From IMG/VR virus record IMGVR_UViG_3300048835_000147, positions 1 to 31,212 of that record: 31,212 nucleotides of DNA; one strand, given 5' to 3'. Below the pieces are notes generated by a model. The model saw only the letters and a program-made list of their open reading frames with translations. It made no database searches and was not told the origin of the DNA. Each line of letters opens with the position of its first letter. Position 1 is the stretch's first letter. Shown one piece after another: positions 14,830 to 23,250 of the stretch. The DNA comes from a virus. Position numbers and translations under genes: made by a program.

Positions 14830-15320
14830 TGCGTCGAAGCCATGTAGCGAAGGACATTCTGGACGCGCTCTATGCGTGCATGATCTCCCAGGTGGGTCAG
14901 CGCTGCGACGAGTACGTTTGGTCGCGCACGCGCGGCGTCCCGCCGGCCGACTGCAACTCGATCACCGCCTCGTGGATGGACCGCGAGCAGAGCACGTTCG
15001 GCGACTGCGAGCAGATGGGCGAATGCCGCGAGTGGGACGCCGTGTTCGGTCTGCGCATCGTGCTGACGCGCGTGTGCATGGGTCCGGACCAGGCGGTGAA
15101 CTTCGACTGGTCACTCGAGGACGCGGCGGCCGCGTGCTTCGACGACGACCTGGACCTGATCGAAGAGTGCCTCAACTGCATGGACTGGACGACGATTCGC
15201 CAGACCCACGGCATCGACACGATCTACGCCGGCACGACGAATGACATCGAGAGCGAGGGTGGTGGCTACTCGGCATACGTCGAGCTCATCATCAAGGCCC
15301 GCGAGTGCTGCTCGGTCTGA
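14829..15320 (+). CDS. Neck or tail-terminator-like protein (163 aa)
   Basis: ATG 14829 shares one base with the previous TGA (TGATG). The sequence is Cys-rich (12 Cys) and acidic, with LDALYACMISQVGQRCDEYV at the start, a WDAVFGLRIVLTRVCMGPDQ strand-turn block, and a YSAYVELIIKARECC end. Order and pattern match the connector genes that follow the adaptor in actinophages, most likely the tail terminator that caps the tube. Exact identity (stopper versus terminator) cannot be settled from sequence by eye. Confidence 0.6.
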   Translation: MRRSHVAKDILDALYACMISQVGQRCDEYVWSRTRGVPPADCNSITASWMDREQSTFGDCEQMGECREWDAVFGLRIVLTRVCMGPDQAVNFDWSLEDAAAACFDDDLDLIEECLNCMDWTTIRQTHGIDTIYAGTTNDIESEGGGYSAYVELIIKARECCSV

Positions 15321-15784
15321 TGGCTCGCGTCTATGTTGACTTCGACGGGATCGACCGGGCAATCCGTCCGGAGTTGCGCCTGCGCGCGCGACGCGCCCTG
15401 CAGACGTACCGGCGCGCGCGGCTCAAGCGTGACGCCGCCGGCTACCCGTTCGCGCAGCGCCCCGAAGACGGCTCGATCCGCGATCCGGCCAACTCGTCGG
15501 TGCGGCCGATCCCTGGCGGCATTCGGATCAAGGTCAAGTCGCGCGGCGCCCGGTTCATCGAGCGCGGCAACGACGAGGGCGGCGACACGATCCAGGGCAA
15601 CCTCGCGCTGCCACTGCGCGGTGGCGGCAAGCGCGGCAAGCGCCGGTTCGGTGCCGGCAAGGTCATCATCGGCGAGGACGGCCGGCCGTACCTCATGGTC
15701 CAGCGCGTGCGCACCTACCGTGGTCGCCGCCTCCTGGAGCGCTCCGTGCGGCGCGAGTTCACCGGCTACCGAGGCCGCGTGTAG
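15320..15784 (+). CDS. Basic neck/tail-completion protein (154 aa)
   Basis: ATG 15320 overlaps the previous TGA (TGATG). The protein is strongly basic, with Arg-rich helices near the start (RARRALQTYRRARLKRD). A middle region GGIRIKVKSRGARFIERGN resembles the IE-G strand of HK97 gp10-like neck proteins, and basic loops (GGGKRGKRRFG) follow. The role would be joining tail to head or finishing the tail end. No gp10 family signature is complete, so the call rests on position, size and charge. Confidence 0.55.
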   Translation: MARVYVDFDGIDRAIRPELRLRARRALQTYRRARLKRDAAGYPFAQRPEDGSIRDPANSSVRPIPGGIRIKVKSRGARFIERGNDEGGDTIQGNLALPLRGGGKRGKRRFGAGKVIIGEDGRPYLMVQRVRTYRGRRLLERSVRREFTGYRGRV

Positions 15785-15789
15785 GGGTG

Positions 15790-15806
15790 CCGCTACGCTG
15801 TCTGGC
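15790..15806 (+). promoter_or_regulatory. Leaderless-type promoter (TACGCT, 7 nt before ATG)
   Basis: GCCGCTACGCT followed by 7 nt and ATG 15807 repeats the arrangement at 2744-2760, including GGC right before the ATG. No ribosome site precedes the start, so a leaderless chaperone mRNA is predicted. Confidence 0.6.
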
Positions 15807-16313
15807 ATGACACAGACTCCGGCAGCACCCGCAGCACCCATGCCCGTCGCCCCGGCCGCTCCCGCAGCGCCGCTGGGCCAGACCCCGGCCGCCCCGCACG
15901 CAGTCGTGCAGGCAGCCGCCGCGCCGCCCGCGCCCCCCGCGAGCAACTCGCTCTCGCTCAAGCCGGGCACCACGCCGTCGCCCGTGCAGGGCGCAGCGAT
16001 GGAGGCCGTGCAGTGGACGGGTCAGCTTCTCGTCGGCCCCGCCGAGCATCCCGATCGCAAGGTCGCCTACGAGCTCGTTCCGAGCCTGTCGGCGCTCGAT
16101 ATGGTGCTGATGCAGGAGGCCCAGGACTCCGGCAAGTTCCGCGAGCTCATCGCCGCGATCAAGCACCTGGTCCCGTTCCATCAGCGCGACGCGATCGTGG
16201 CGCAGATGCTCACGGAGCCCGAGGACTTCCGCGACCGCATGACGCTCGACGACTGCATGGAAGTGCTGGCGTCGGGCCTGGAGCAGATCGCAGCACGCCC
16301 TACGAGCAAGTAG
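15807..16313 (+). CDS. Tail assembly chaperone, short form (168 aa)
   Basis: ATG 15807 directly follows a TACGCT promoter element. Residues 1-70 are an Ala/Pro-rich, low-complexity leader (APAAPMPVAPAAPAAP). Residues about 80-168 are a compact helical domain (ELVPSLSALDMVLMQEAQDS, then EPEDFRDRMTLDDCMEVLAS), as expected for lambda gpG-type chaperones that bind the tape measure. It lies between the neck genes and the tape measure, the canonical position. The stop is TAG 16311-16313, near which a -1 frameshift produces a longer form ending at 16654. Confidence 0.75.
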   Translation: MTQTPAAPAAPMPVAPAAPAAPLGQTPAAPHAVVQAAAAPPAPPASNSLSLKPGTTPSPVQGAAMEAVQWTGQLLVGPAEHPDRKVAYELVPSLSALDMVLMQEAQDSGKFRELIAAIKHLVPFHQRDAIVAQMLTEPEDFRDRMTLDDCMEVLASGLEQIAARPTSK

Positions 16314-16654
16314 CCCTCCTGTGGGGGACGTTCTGCGCGAACTTCGCGCGGATCGAGGGGAGCTACTACCAGATCGAGCTCGCTACTTGCTCACTCCGCA
16401 AGGTGCTCAATCTGACGTACACCTGGCTGTTCGATCTGATCGGCGGGACGGACGACTGGAAGAAGAACTACGAGCACGTCTTCGATCCGGAGGCGCACTC
16501 GGACTTCGACTATGTCGACCTCGGACCCACCACGTCGGCGGCCCCCACGAGCTCGTTCACGAATCCCCGCGCGGCCGGCAAGGACGCCGCCGGCAACACG
16601 ATGGTCGACGTCGGGAACGCACCTGTCGCGAAGCTGCTCTTCAAGGGCTACTAG
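15807..16654 (+). CDS. Tail assembly chaperone, frameshifted long form
   Basis: An open -1 frame overlaps the short form and continues to TAG 16652-16654. It adds about 118 residues beginning near YEQVALLWGTFCANFARIEG, then helices (LRKVLNLTYTWLFDLIGG) and a flexible Ala/Thr-rich tail. No ATG, GTG or TTG start exists in that frame after 16013 until near its end, and no ribosome site is seen, so independent translation is unlikely. This matches the gpG-gpGT programmed frameshift conserved in long-tailed phages. The exact slip point is inferred, and the fusion would be about 280 residues. Confidence 0.7.
16298..16327 (+). other. Candidate -1 frameshift site and downstream hairpin
   Basis: No canonical X-XXY-YYZ heptamer is visible. 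The best candidate is the Pro codon CCT (16299-16301), which one tRNA could re-pair on CCC (16298-16300) after slipping back one base. A small stem (CCCTC with GGGGG, loop CTGT) follows at about 16314-16327 and might stimulate slippage. This is inference. Confidence 0.35.
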
Positions 16655-16670
16655 GCGACACAAACCGAGG

Positions 16671-16685
16671 CGTATAACGGCTGCG
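16671..16685 (+). promoter_or_regulatory. CGTATAAC promoter element, copy 6 (tape measure, leaderless)
   Basis: CGTATAACGGCTGCG differs from consensus at two places in the GGGGCC part. TATAAC ends 8 nt before ATG 16687 and no ribosome site is present, so a leaderless or near-leaderless tape measure mRNA is predicted. Confidence 0.6.
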
Positions 16686-16686
16686 A

Positions 16687-19600
16687 ATGGCGGGCAATCG
16701 CGACATCCACGGGTCCGTCGTCCTCGACGTCAAGGTCGACGGCGAGCAGACCGCGAAGCAGCGACTCGAGAGCGCATTCGCGACCCTCGAAGCGAACGTC
16801 AACGTCAACGCTGACTTCAACAAGGCCCAGGTCCAGGCCGCGCTCACCGCCGCCTCGAAGGGGCTCTTCGTCAAGGTCGGCGTGGTCTTCGACGACGGCG
16901 ACGCGAAGCGCAGTTTCCGCGATATGGAGCGGCGCCTGGACGCACTCACGCTCGCGCGCGAGAAGGCCGCGCTCGACGGCGCGAAGGCCGAGAAGAAGGC
17001 CAACGAGTCGATCCGCGTGGACAACGCGAAGACCGGCAACGCCCGCAAGCGCGTCAACGACCAGATTCGCCTCTCGACCGAGAAGACGGCGAACTCCTGG
17101 GTGGCTGCCGAGAAGAAGGCCAACGAGTCGATTCGCCTCGACTACACCCGCACCGCGAACCATAAGGTGCGCCTCGACAACGCGAACCGAGCATTCCACG
17201 AGCGCATCGAAACCGGCCTGACCGCGTTCGAGCTCCGCGAGCTCGAGAAGCGCGAGACGGCCCGCGTGACGTCTGCCACCCGGTCCAACGACAAGGTGCG
17301 CACGCAGCAGTCGAAGGGCGAGCAGGACCGCGCGACCGCCCGCGAGCGCGGCCTGGTTCGCCTCGACGTGCTCGAAGACCAGCACTTGAAGCGACTCGAG
17401 CAGTACGAGGCCGCAGCCGCCCAGCGGCGTGCCGTCATCAACTCGCAGCTACAGGCGCGGATCGCGGCGCAGAACAACCTCTTCGAGCAGCGCCAGGAGA
17501 TCGCGCGCCAGCGCGTGCAGGACCGGCTCAACGCGAAGCCGCTGATCCAGCGCATCCTCATCAACTCGAACCAGATCAACCAGTCGCTCGCGGAGTTCGA
17601 CCGCACCGTGTCGCGCGTGCTGCGCACGTCGCTCACCGCGTTCACCGTCTGGTCGGCCGGCGTCGCGCTCGCGTTCGGAGCCGCCGCTACTGCCGGCGTC
17701 GTTGCGTTCGCGCGCCTGGAAACGTCTGCCACGCGAGCGGCTGCGATCGTCGCCTCCGACGCCTTCAACGAGTCGCTGCTCAAGAACGGGCGCGGCATCA
17801 CGAACTTCGCCGAGGTCAGCGAGAATGCGCAGAAGCGGATCACGGAGGCGTCGTCGAAGATCGCGCTGACCACGCTGTTCTCGCCGACCGAAGTCACCGA
17901 GGGCGTCCGGTCGCTCCTGCAGGCAGGCCAGGATCTCGAGACTGCTCTGCTCAACATTGGACCCGCTGCCGAGTTCGCGCAGATCAACGAAATCGAGCTC
18001 AAGGAAGCGACCGACGGGCTCGCAGCCGGCCTCGACTCCGCTGGCCTCCAGGCGAAGGACTCGGGCGCGCTGCTCGACAAGTTCGCGTTCGTCGCGCAGA
18101 ACGCGCTCGGCGAGGCCAGCGACTACATGACGGCGTTCGCCAACAAGTCGGCCGCCGCCGCCCGCGCGTTCGGCTTCTCCAACGACGAGGCGCTGACGCT
18201 GCTCGCGCTGCTCGGAAAGACCGGCACGCTCGGCGAAGAGGCCGGCACCCAGGCCAACATCGTCTTCCGCGAGCTCTCGCGCGGCGCCGGTCGTGCTGGC
18301 AAGGCGTGGCAGGACGCGGGCATTGACATCAACGGCCCCTTGAACGAGATGATCTTGAAGATCGGCACGCTCGCCGCCGAGGTCAAGCGCACGCAGGGCC
18401 GCGCGGGTGTCGCGCAACTCGCGGAAGAGCTCGGCCTGACGTTCCGATCCGTGTCGTCGATCCTGCAGATTCTCCCGAAGGCGCAGGAGCTCGGACTCGA
18501 CGGGCTCAACCAACTCACCGAGGGCATCTCGAAGTCGCAGGGCGCCGTCGCTCGCCAGTCGGAGGAGCTCAAGAAGACGATCGGGTTCCAGTTCGACAAC
18601 CTGCTCGACTCCTTCTACGTCGCCTTCGCGAAGTTCGGCGAGGCGGCGTCGGACAACGTGACCAGCCTCTTCGACAAGCTCGCGGGCTCGGGCGGCCTGA
18701 TCGACCAGGCGACGCCTCGCGTGATCGAGTTCGGCGAGCGCTTCGGCGCGCTGATCGGCCGCATCGCAAACTTCCTTGACACCGACAGCTTCAAGAACGG
18801 CGTAGCCACTCTCGTCGAGTCTATCGAGGTCACGATCCGAGGAGTCAGCGAGGCGTTCGCGGCGTTCTCCGCTGCGTTCGACAACGCCGAGAAGGGCGCA
18901 TCCACGTTCGAGAACGTGGCGACCGCGATCCTGGCATTCGCACGGGTGTCGGCAACGGTCCTGCCCGCCTTCGCTCGCATCCTGGGAACGGTCTTCGACT
19001 TCCTGATCGACAACGCAGATGCCTTCGAGACGTTCGCGAAGCTCACGCTGGGCGTGTACGCGCTACGCAAGGCGTACTCGCTGCTGATCCTCCCGCTGCT
19101 CACCGCCGCCGACGGCATCCGGAAGATTCGCGCCGCGCTGATCGCCGCGACCGGAGCCGAGGCTGCGAACACCGTCGTCGGCGGGATCGCGCGCGTCGCC
19201 GATGCCTACGGCCTGCTCGGGAAGCAGGCGGCGTCGGCCGCCGCGAGCATCGAGCTCGTGCAGGTTGCCAACTCCACGGCGTTCCCGACCCTGGGTCGTG
19301 GCGCGGCTGGCGGCGTTGCGGCGAAGGGTGCGACAGGCAACGGCGCCACGACCGCTGCGGTCGCCGGCAACGCGGCCCTGCTCGCGCCGGAGCTCTCCCG
19401 TGTCTTCAAGGGCGGCGCCGGTGGAGCGAACGCCGCTCGCGCCGCCACCGCCTTCGAGACGATCACGCCGGCTGTGGCGAAGGGCGCAGGCCCGATCGGT
19501 CGGATCACCGCCCTCTTCGTCAAGCTGGGCGACGTGTTCGCGAAGCTCGTGCCGGGCTTCATCAAGGGGCTGCCGCTGATCGGACGCCTGGCGACCGGGT

Positions 19601-22600
19601 TCGCGAAGTTCGCCGGGCCGGTCGGTATCGTCATCGCGCTCATCGACGGCGCCATTGGAATCTTCAAGGGCTTCTTCGAGGAGATCTCGAAGACAAAGGA
19701 CGAGAGCTCGGAGGTCGGGCGCACGTTCGCGGAGCTCAAGCCGATCTTCGACGCCGTGTTCGCCAGCGCGAAGGTCGCGTTCGCAATCCTCTTCGACGTG
19801 CTCGCTGTCGTCGGCCGAGTCGGTCAGTCGATCGGACGGCTCTTCGGCGGCCTGTTCAACGACATTCTCATCAACTTCGGCGACGTCATTCGCGGGATCA
19901 AGGCGCTCTTCAATGGAGAGTTCACCGTCTTCCTCAAGGCGTTCGGCGACGTCATCATCAACTCGATCACCGCCCCGTTCCGTCTCGCGATCGGCTTCGT
20001 CATCGATCTCGTCGCCGACCTGCTCGGCAACCTCGAGAGCGTCCCCGTGATCGGCGGCAAGATCGAGGGCGTGGCCGACGGACTGCGTGGCGCTGCCAGC
20101 GCGACGCGCGACCTGCGCGTGAACATGAGCGCCGCCGAGGTCGAGGCCGACAAGGTGGCGACGTCCACCGGCGAGATCGACCTGGCAACGCAGCGCGCCG
20201 CGCTCTCCGCGAAGGATCTCGCCTACCAGAACCAGACGGTCGCCCGCGTCGCCTCGCTCTCCGCGCAGGTGTTCGAGCGCGCCGCCGCTCGCTCCGTCGT
20301 GCAGATCGACCGCACGAAGGCCGCCACGGTCGGCGCTGACGGCGCGGCGCGCAACCTACTCGGAACCGTCGGCGGGATCACGCCCACCTTTCAGGGCATG
20401 GCCGATGCCGGCGTGGTCGGGCTCTCCCGCATCGAGTCGGCGGCGAGCGCCACGACCGCCGAGCTCCTCGCGATGCAGGCGGCTCTCCAGGCGGGGCTCG
20501 GCCAGGCCGCCAACGCGCAGAACTCGATCATCGACTCGGCGCAGCAGTTCGCGCTCTCGGAGGCCCAGGCCGGTCGCGGCGCGCTGTCCGTCGAGCAGGT
20601 CCAGGCCAACATCGCAGCGCAGGCAGAGCAGCGCCGACGCGACCGCCTCGTTGCGGCAGCGCGCAAGTCGCGCCGCGACCAGAAGATCATCGAAGACGCG
20701 CTGGGCACCGACGAGCTCGGCAGCCTGGACGCGACCGACACCGGCGCGGCGGCGAAGCCGATCCAGCGCGAGTTCATCGATCCGGACGACGCGGTGCAGG
20801 CGGCGATCGACCGACTCAAGCCCGCGCGGAAGATCGCCGAGACGAACGCGCTGATCTCGAAGGTCGTCGGCGACGCCGGCAAGTCCTACCAGTTGACGCG
20901 CCGCGACACGATCCTTCTCGCCGAGACGATGCCGCGCATTGACAAGGCGATCGAGGTCCAGAAGAAGAAGGTCGAAGAGCTCACGACCGCGCTGGACACG
21001 CTCCGCAACGTGCAGATCAAGGGCACCCAGGCGTTCTCCGACGCGGCGTTCGAGAACGAGCAGGCGATCAAGCGACTCCAGTTGCAGCGTCTCGACACGC
21101 TCGCCGTCCCCGGCACCACCGAGGAGTCGGCGGCAGTCAAGGCGATCGACGACCAGATCAAGGCGCTGCAGACGACCGCCGAGCGCGCGTCGCTCGTCGA
21201 GTCACTCGAGCTCGACCCGCTCCGTCGCAAGCTCGAAGAGACGTTCAACCCGGTCAAGGAAGACACGTTCGCCAACATCATCAAGAGCTTCAACGAGCTC
21301 TCGGCGGCGCAGGAGACGCAGACCGCGAAGCTGACGAGCCAGGAGGCAATCCAGGCGAAGCTCAACGAGCGGCTGACCGGCGCGCAGGAGCGCTACACGA
21401 AGATCGACGAGGCCGCGCAGAAGTCGGTCGAGGCGTTCAACAAGGCACAGAGCGCCGCAGCCGAAACCGCCACGTCGCTGTCGTCGGTTGGCACGTCGGC
21501 GTCGGCCGGCGCGCGCAGCGTCAACCGCTACTCCGATGCCGTCGAGAACGTCCCGACCGGCAAGGGCGTCGTGGACAAGTCGCTCAAGGGGATCAACGAT
21601 CGCGTCACCGAGCTCGCCTCGCAGTTCACCGGCGCCGGTGCCCGCGTCGTCACGCTCTACACGCGCGGAATCAACCAGGCGCTCGTGGACGTTCTACAGC
21701 CGGCCCTCGCCACTGTCGTCGAGCGCACGCTGATCTACCTCCGCACTCCGATCGCTCCGGCGGCGAAGGCTGGCGAGGCGATCATGGGCGGGTTCCTGGC
21801 CGGCATGAAGGAAGGGTTCGGATCGCCGGAGAAGATCGGCTCCGTCGCCTGGTACCTCAACGTCTTCATCCCGAAGTGGATCCGCGAGAACAAGGGTCCG
21901 GTCGCCTATGACGCGACGATCCTCGTGCCCGCAGGCCAGGCCGTCATGGAGGGCTTCGGCAAGGGTCTTCGCGGCGGGTTCGCCCAGATCCAGTCGTTCG
22001 TGAAGGACGTTGGCCCGTCGCTCAAGGAGTTCATCAGCGCCGATGCGTTCTCCGGGCGCACGGCGACGATCATGGCTGACATCGCGCTCGGCAAGTCGCC
22101 CGACGTCAACGCCGCCTTCGAGGACATCAAGGCGGCGATGGTCGTCACCGCCGGCAGCTTCCCCGGCGACGCCGATCCGAGCCTGTCGTTCCTGCACCCG
22201 ACGCTCTCGCTGGCCGACACGATCCAGCAGGCGTTCGGCATCATCAAGGCGCTCGGCGGCGGGCTCAACACCGGCGGCCCAGGACAGATCTCGCGGCCCG
22301 ACGGCTCGACCTCCAACAACTCGCGCCACGAGGACGGCGTGGCGGCTGACATCGGCACGGGAACCTCGCAGCCGACGGCCGCCTCCCTCAAGCTCTTCGA
22401 GCAGGCGAAGAAGCTCCTCGGCTCCGTCTTCCGGCAGGTCATCCACAACGGCGTCGGCCTCACCGCTGGCGGCGGCTCGTTCCCGGACAGCCAGCACTTC
22501 GATCACGTCCACCTGGAGTGGTTGCAGGGGCTCGGCTTCAACGAGAACTCCGGGAAGATCGGCAAGCCGCCCGTCGTGGACATCCCCGGCGCGCCGCCGC

Positions 22601-23250
22601 AGATCGACGCGGCGCTCAACGCGGCCTCGAAGAAGTACGGCGTCGAGCTCGCGCTGGTTGCGGCTGTCGCGAAGCAGGAGTCGGGCTTCCGTCCGAACGT
22701 CACGTCGCCCGCTGGCGCCGGTGGCCTCATGCAGCTTATGCCCGCCACGGCGCGTAGCCTCGGCGTGTCCAACGTGTTCGATCCGTTCCAGAACGCCGAC
22801 GGCGGCACGAAGTACCTCAAGCAGCTTCTTCAGCGCTTCGGCGGCCGCTACAACCTCGCGATGGGCGGCTACAACGCCGGCCCGAACGCGCCCGGTCTGG
22901 ACGAGGGACAGCTTCCCCCGTACTCCGAGACGCGCAACTACGTCCGGCTGGTCACGAGCTACCTCGAGGACTTCCGTCGCAAGTTCGGCGGCTTCCGCGA
23001 AATGGGCGGCGGCGTGCAGGCGGGCAAGGCATACGTCGTGGGCGAGAAGCGCCCGGAGATCTTCGTGCCCAACCGCGCCGGCACGATCCTCCCGGACGCC
23101 GCCGCTAGTCTGTCCAGCGCCGGATCGACCTACCAGGACAACCGCACCATCAACAACACGATCAACACGCAGGCGAGTGACCCGGAGGCTGTCGCCGACG
23201 TCTTCGACGCCCGCACGCGGTCCAGCATGACCGGAGTGATCTTCCGATGA
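16687..23250 (+). CDS. Tail tape measure protein with M15-type and SLT cell-wall domains (2187 aa)
   Basis: It sets tail length and should help DNA enter through the cell wall. Residues about 25-300 are coiled coil with a 40-residue repeat (EKKANESIR units). Hydrophobic stretches lie near residues 319-342 and 978-998, and long charged helices run to about 1750. A peptidase M15-like domain shows SRHEDGVAAD (1879-1888, the SxHxxGxAxD zinc motif) and DHVHLEW (1939-1945). A lytic transglycosylase (SLT) domain follows, with KQESGF (catalytic Glu 1998), GLMQLMP (2013-2019) and YNAGP (2062-2066). The C-terminal GEKRPEIFVPNRAGTILP is typical of tape measures. It begins without a ribosome site right after a TATAAC element and overlaps the next gene by ATGA. 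Confidence 0.95.
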   Translation: MAGNRDIHGSVVLDVKVDGEQTAKQRLESAFATLEANVNVNADFNKAQVQAALTAASKGLFVKVGVVFDDGDAKRSFRDMERRLDALTLAREKAALDGAKAEKKANESIRVDNAKTGNARKRVNDQIRLSTEKTANSWVAAEKKANESIRLDYTRTANHKVRLDNANRAFHERIETGLTAFELRELEKRETARVTSATRSNDKVRTQQSKGEQDRATARERGLVRLDVLEDQHLKRLEQYEAAAAQRRAVINSQLQARIAAQNNLFEQRQEIARQRVQDRLNAKPLIQRILINSNQINQSLAEFDRTVSRVLRTSLTAFTVWSAGVALAFGAAATAGVVAFARLETSATRAAAIVASDAFNESLLKNGRGITNFAEVSENAQKRITEASSKIALTTLFSPTEVTEGVRSLLQAGQDLETALLNIGPAAEFAQINEIELKEATDGLAAGLDSAGLQAKDSGALLDKFAFVAQNALGEASDYMTAFANKSAAAARAFGFSNDEALTLLALLGKTGTLGEEAGTQANIVFRELSRGAGRAGKAWQDAGIDINGPLNEMILKIGTLAAEVKRTQGRAGVAQLAEELGLTFRSVSSILQILPKAQELGLDGLNQLTEGISKSQGAVARQSEELKKTIGFQFDNLLDSFYVAFAKFGEAASDNVTSLFDKLAGSGGLIDQATPRVIEFGERFGALIGRIANFLDTDSFKNGVATLVESIEVTIRGVSEAFAAFSAAFDNAEKGASTFENVATAILAFARVSATVLPAFARILGTVFDFLIDNADAFETFAKLTLGVYALRKAYSLLILPLLTAADGIRKIRAALIAATGAEAANTVVGGIARVADAYGLLGKQAASAAASIELVQVANSTAFPTLGRGAAGGVAAKGATGNGATTAAVAGNAALLAPELSRVFKGGAGGANAARAATAFETITPAVAKGAGPIGRITALFVKLGDVFAKLVPGFIKGLPLIGRLATGFAKFAGPVGIVIALIDGAIGIFKGFFEEISKTKDESSEVGRTFAELKPIFDAVFASAKVAFAILFDVLAVVGRVGQSIGRLFGGLFNDILINFGDVIRGIKALFNGEFTVFLKAFGDVIINSITAPFRLAIGFVIDLVADLLGNLESVPVIGGKIEGVADGLRGAASATRDLRVNMSAAEVEADKVATSTGEIDLATQRAALSAKDLAYQNQTVARVASLSAQVFERAAARSVVQIDRTKAATVGADGAARNLLGTVGGITPTFQGMADAGVVGLSRIESAASATTAELLAMQAALQAGLGQAANAQNSIIDSAQQFALSEAQAGRGALSVEQVQANIAAQAEQRRRDRLVAAARKSRRDQKIIEDALGTDELGSLDATDTGAAAKPIQREFIDPDDAVQAAIDRLKPARKIAETNALISKVVGDAGKSYQLTRRDTILLAETMPRIDKAIEVQKKKVEELTTALDTLRNVQIKGTQAFSDAAFENEQAIKRLQLQRLDTLAVPGTTEESAAVKAIDDQIKALQTTAERASLVESLELDPLRRKLEETFNPVKEDTFANIIKSFNELSAAQETQTAKLTSQEAIQAKLNERLTGAQERYTKIDEAAQKSVEAFNKAQSAAAETATSLSSVGTSASAGARSVNRYSDAVENVPTGKGVVDKSLKGINDRVTELASQFTGAGARVVTLYTRGINQALVDVLQPALATVVERTLIYLRTPIAPAAKAGEAIMGGFLAGMKEGFGSPEKIGSVAWYLNVFIPKWIRENKGPVAYDATILVPAGQAVMEGFGKGLRGGFAQIQSFVKDVGPSLKEFISADAFSGRTATIMADIALGKSPDVNAAFEDIKAAMVVTAGSFPGDADPSLSFLHPTLSLADTIQQAFGIIKALGGGLNTGGPGQISRPDGSTSNNSRHEDGVAADIGTGTSQPTAASLKLFEQAKKLLGSVFRQVIHNGVGLTAGGGSFPDSQHFDHVHLEWLQGLGFNENSGKIGKPPVVDIPGAPPQIDAALNAASKKYGVELALVAAVAKQESGFRPNVTSPAGAGGLMQLMPATARSLGVSNVFDPFQNADGGTKYLKQLLQRFGGRYNLAMGGYNAGPNAPGLDEGQLPPYSETRNYVRLVTSYLEDFRRKFGGFREMGGGVQAGKAYVVGEKRPEIFVPNRAGTILPDAAASLSSAGSTYQDNRTINNTINTQASDPEAVADVFDARTRSSMTGVIFR
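16987..17136 (+). repeat. 120-bp-spaced direct repeat in the tape measure coiled coil
   Basis: A 30-bp segment starting GCCGAGAAGAAGGCCAACGA at 16987 recurs at 17107 with one mismatch. It encodes AEKKANESIR at a 40-residue period, suggesting internal duplication in the length-determining region. Confidence 0.75.
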
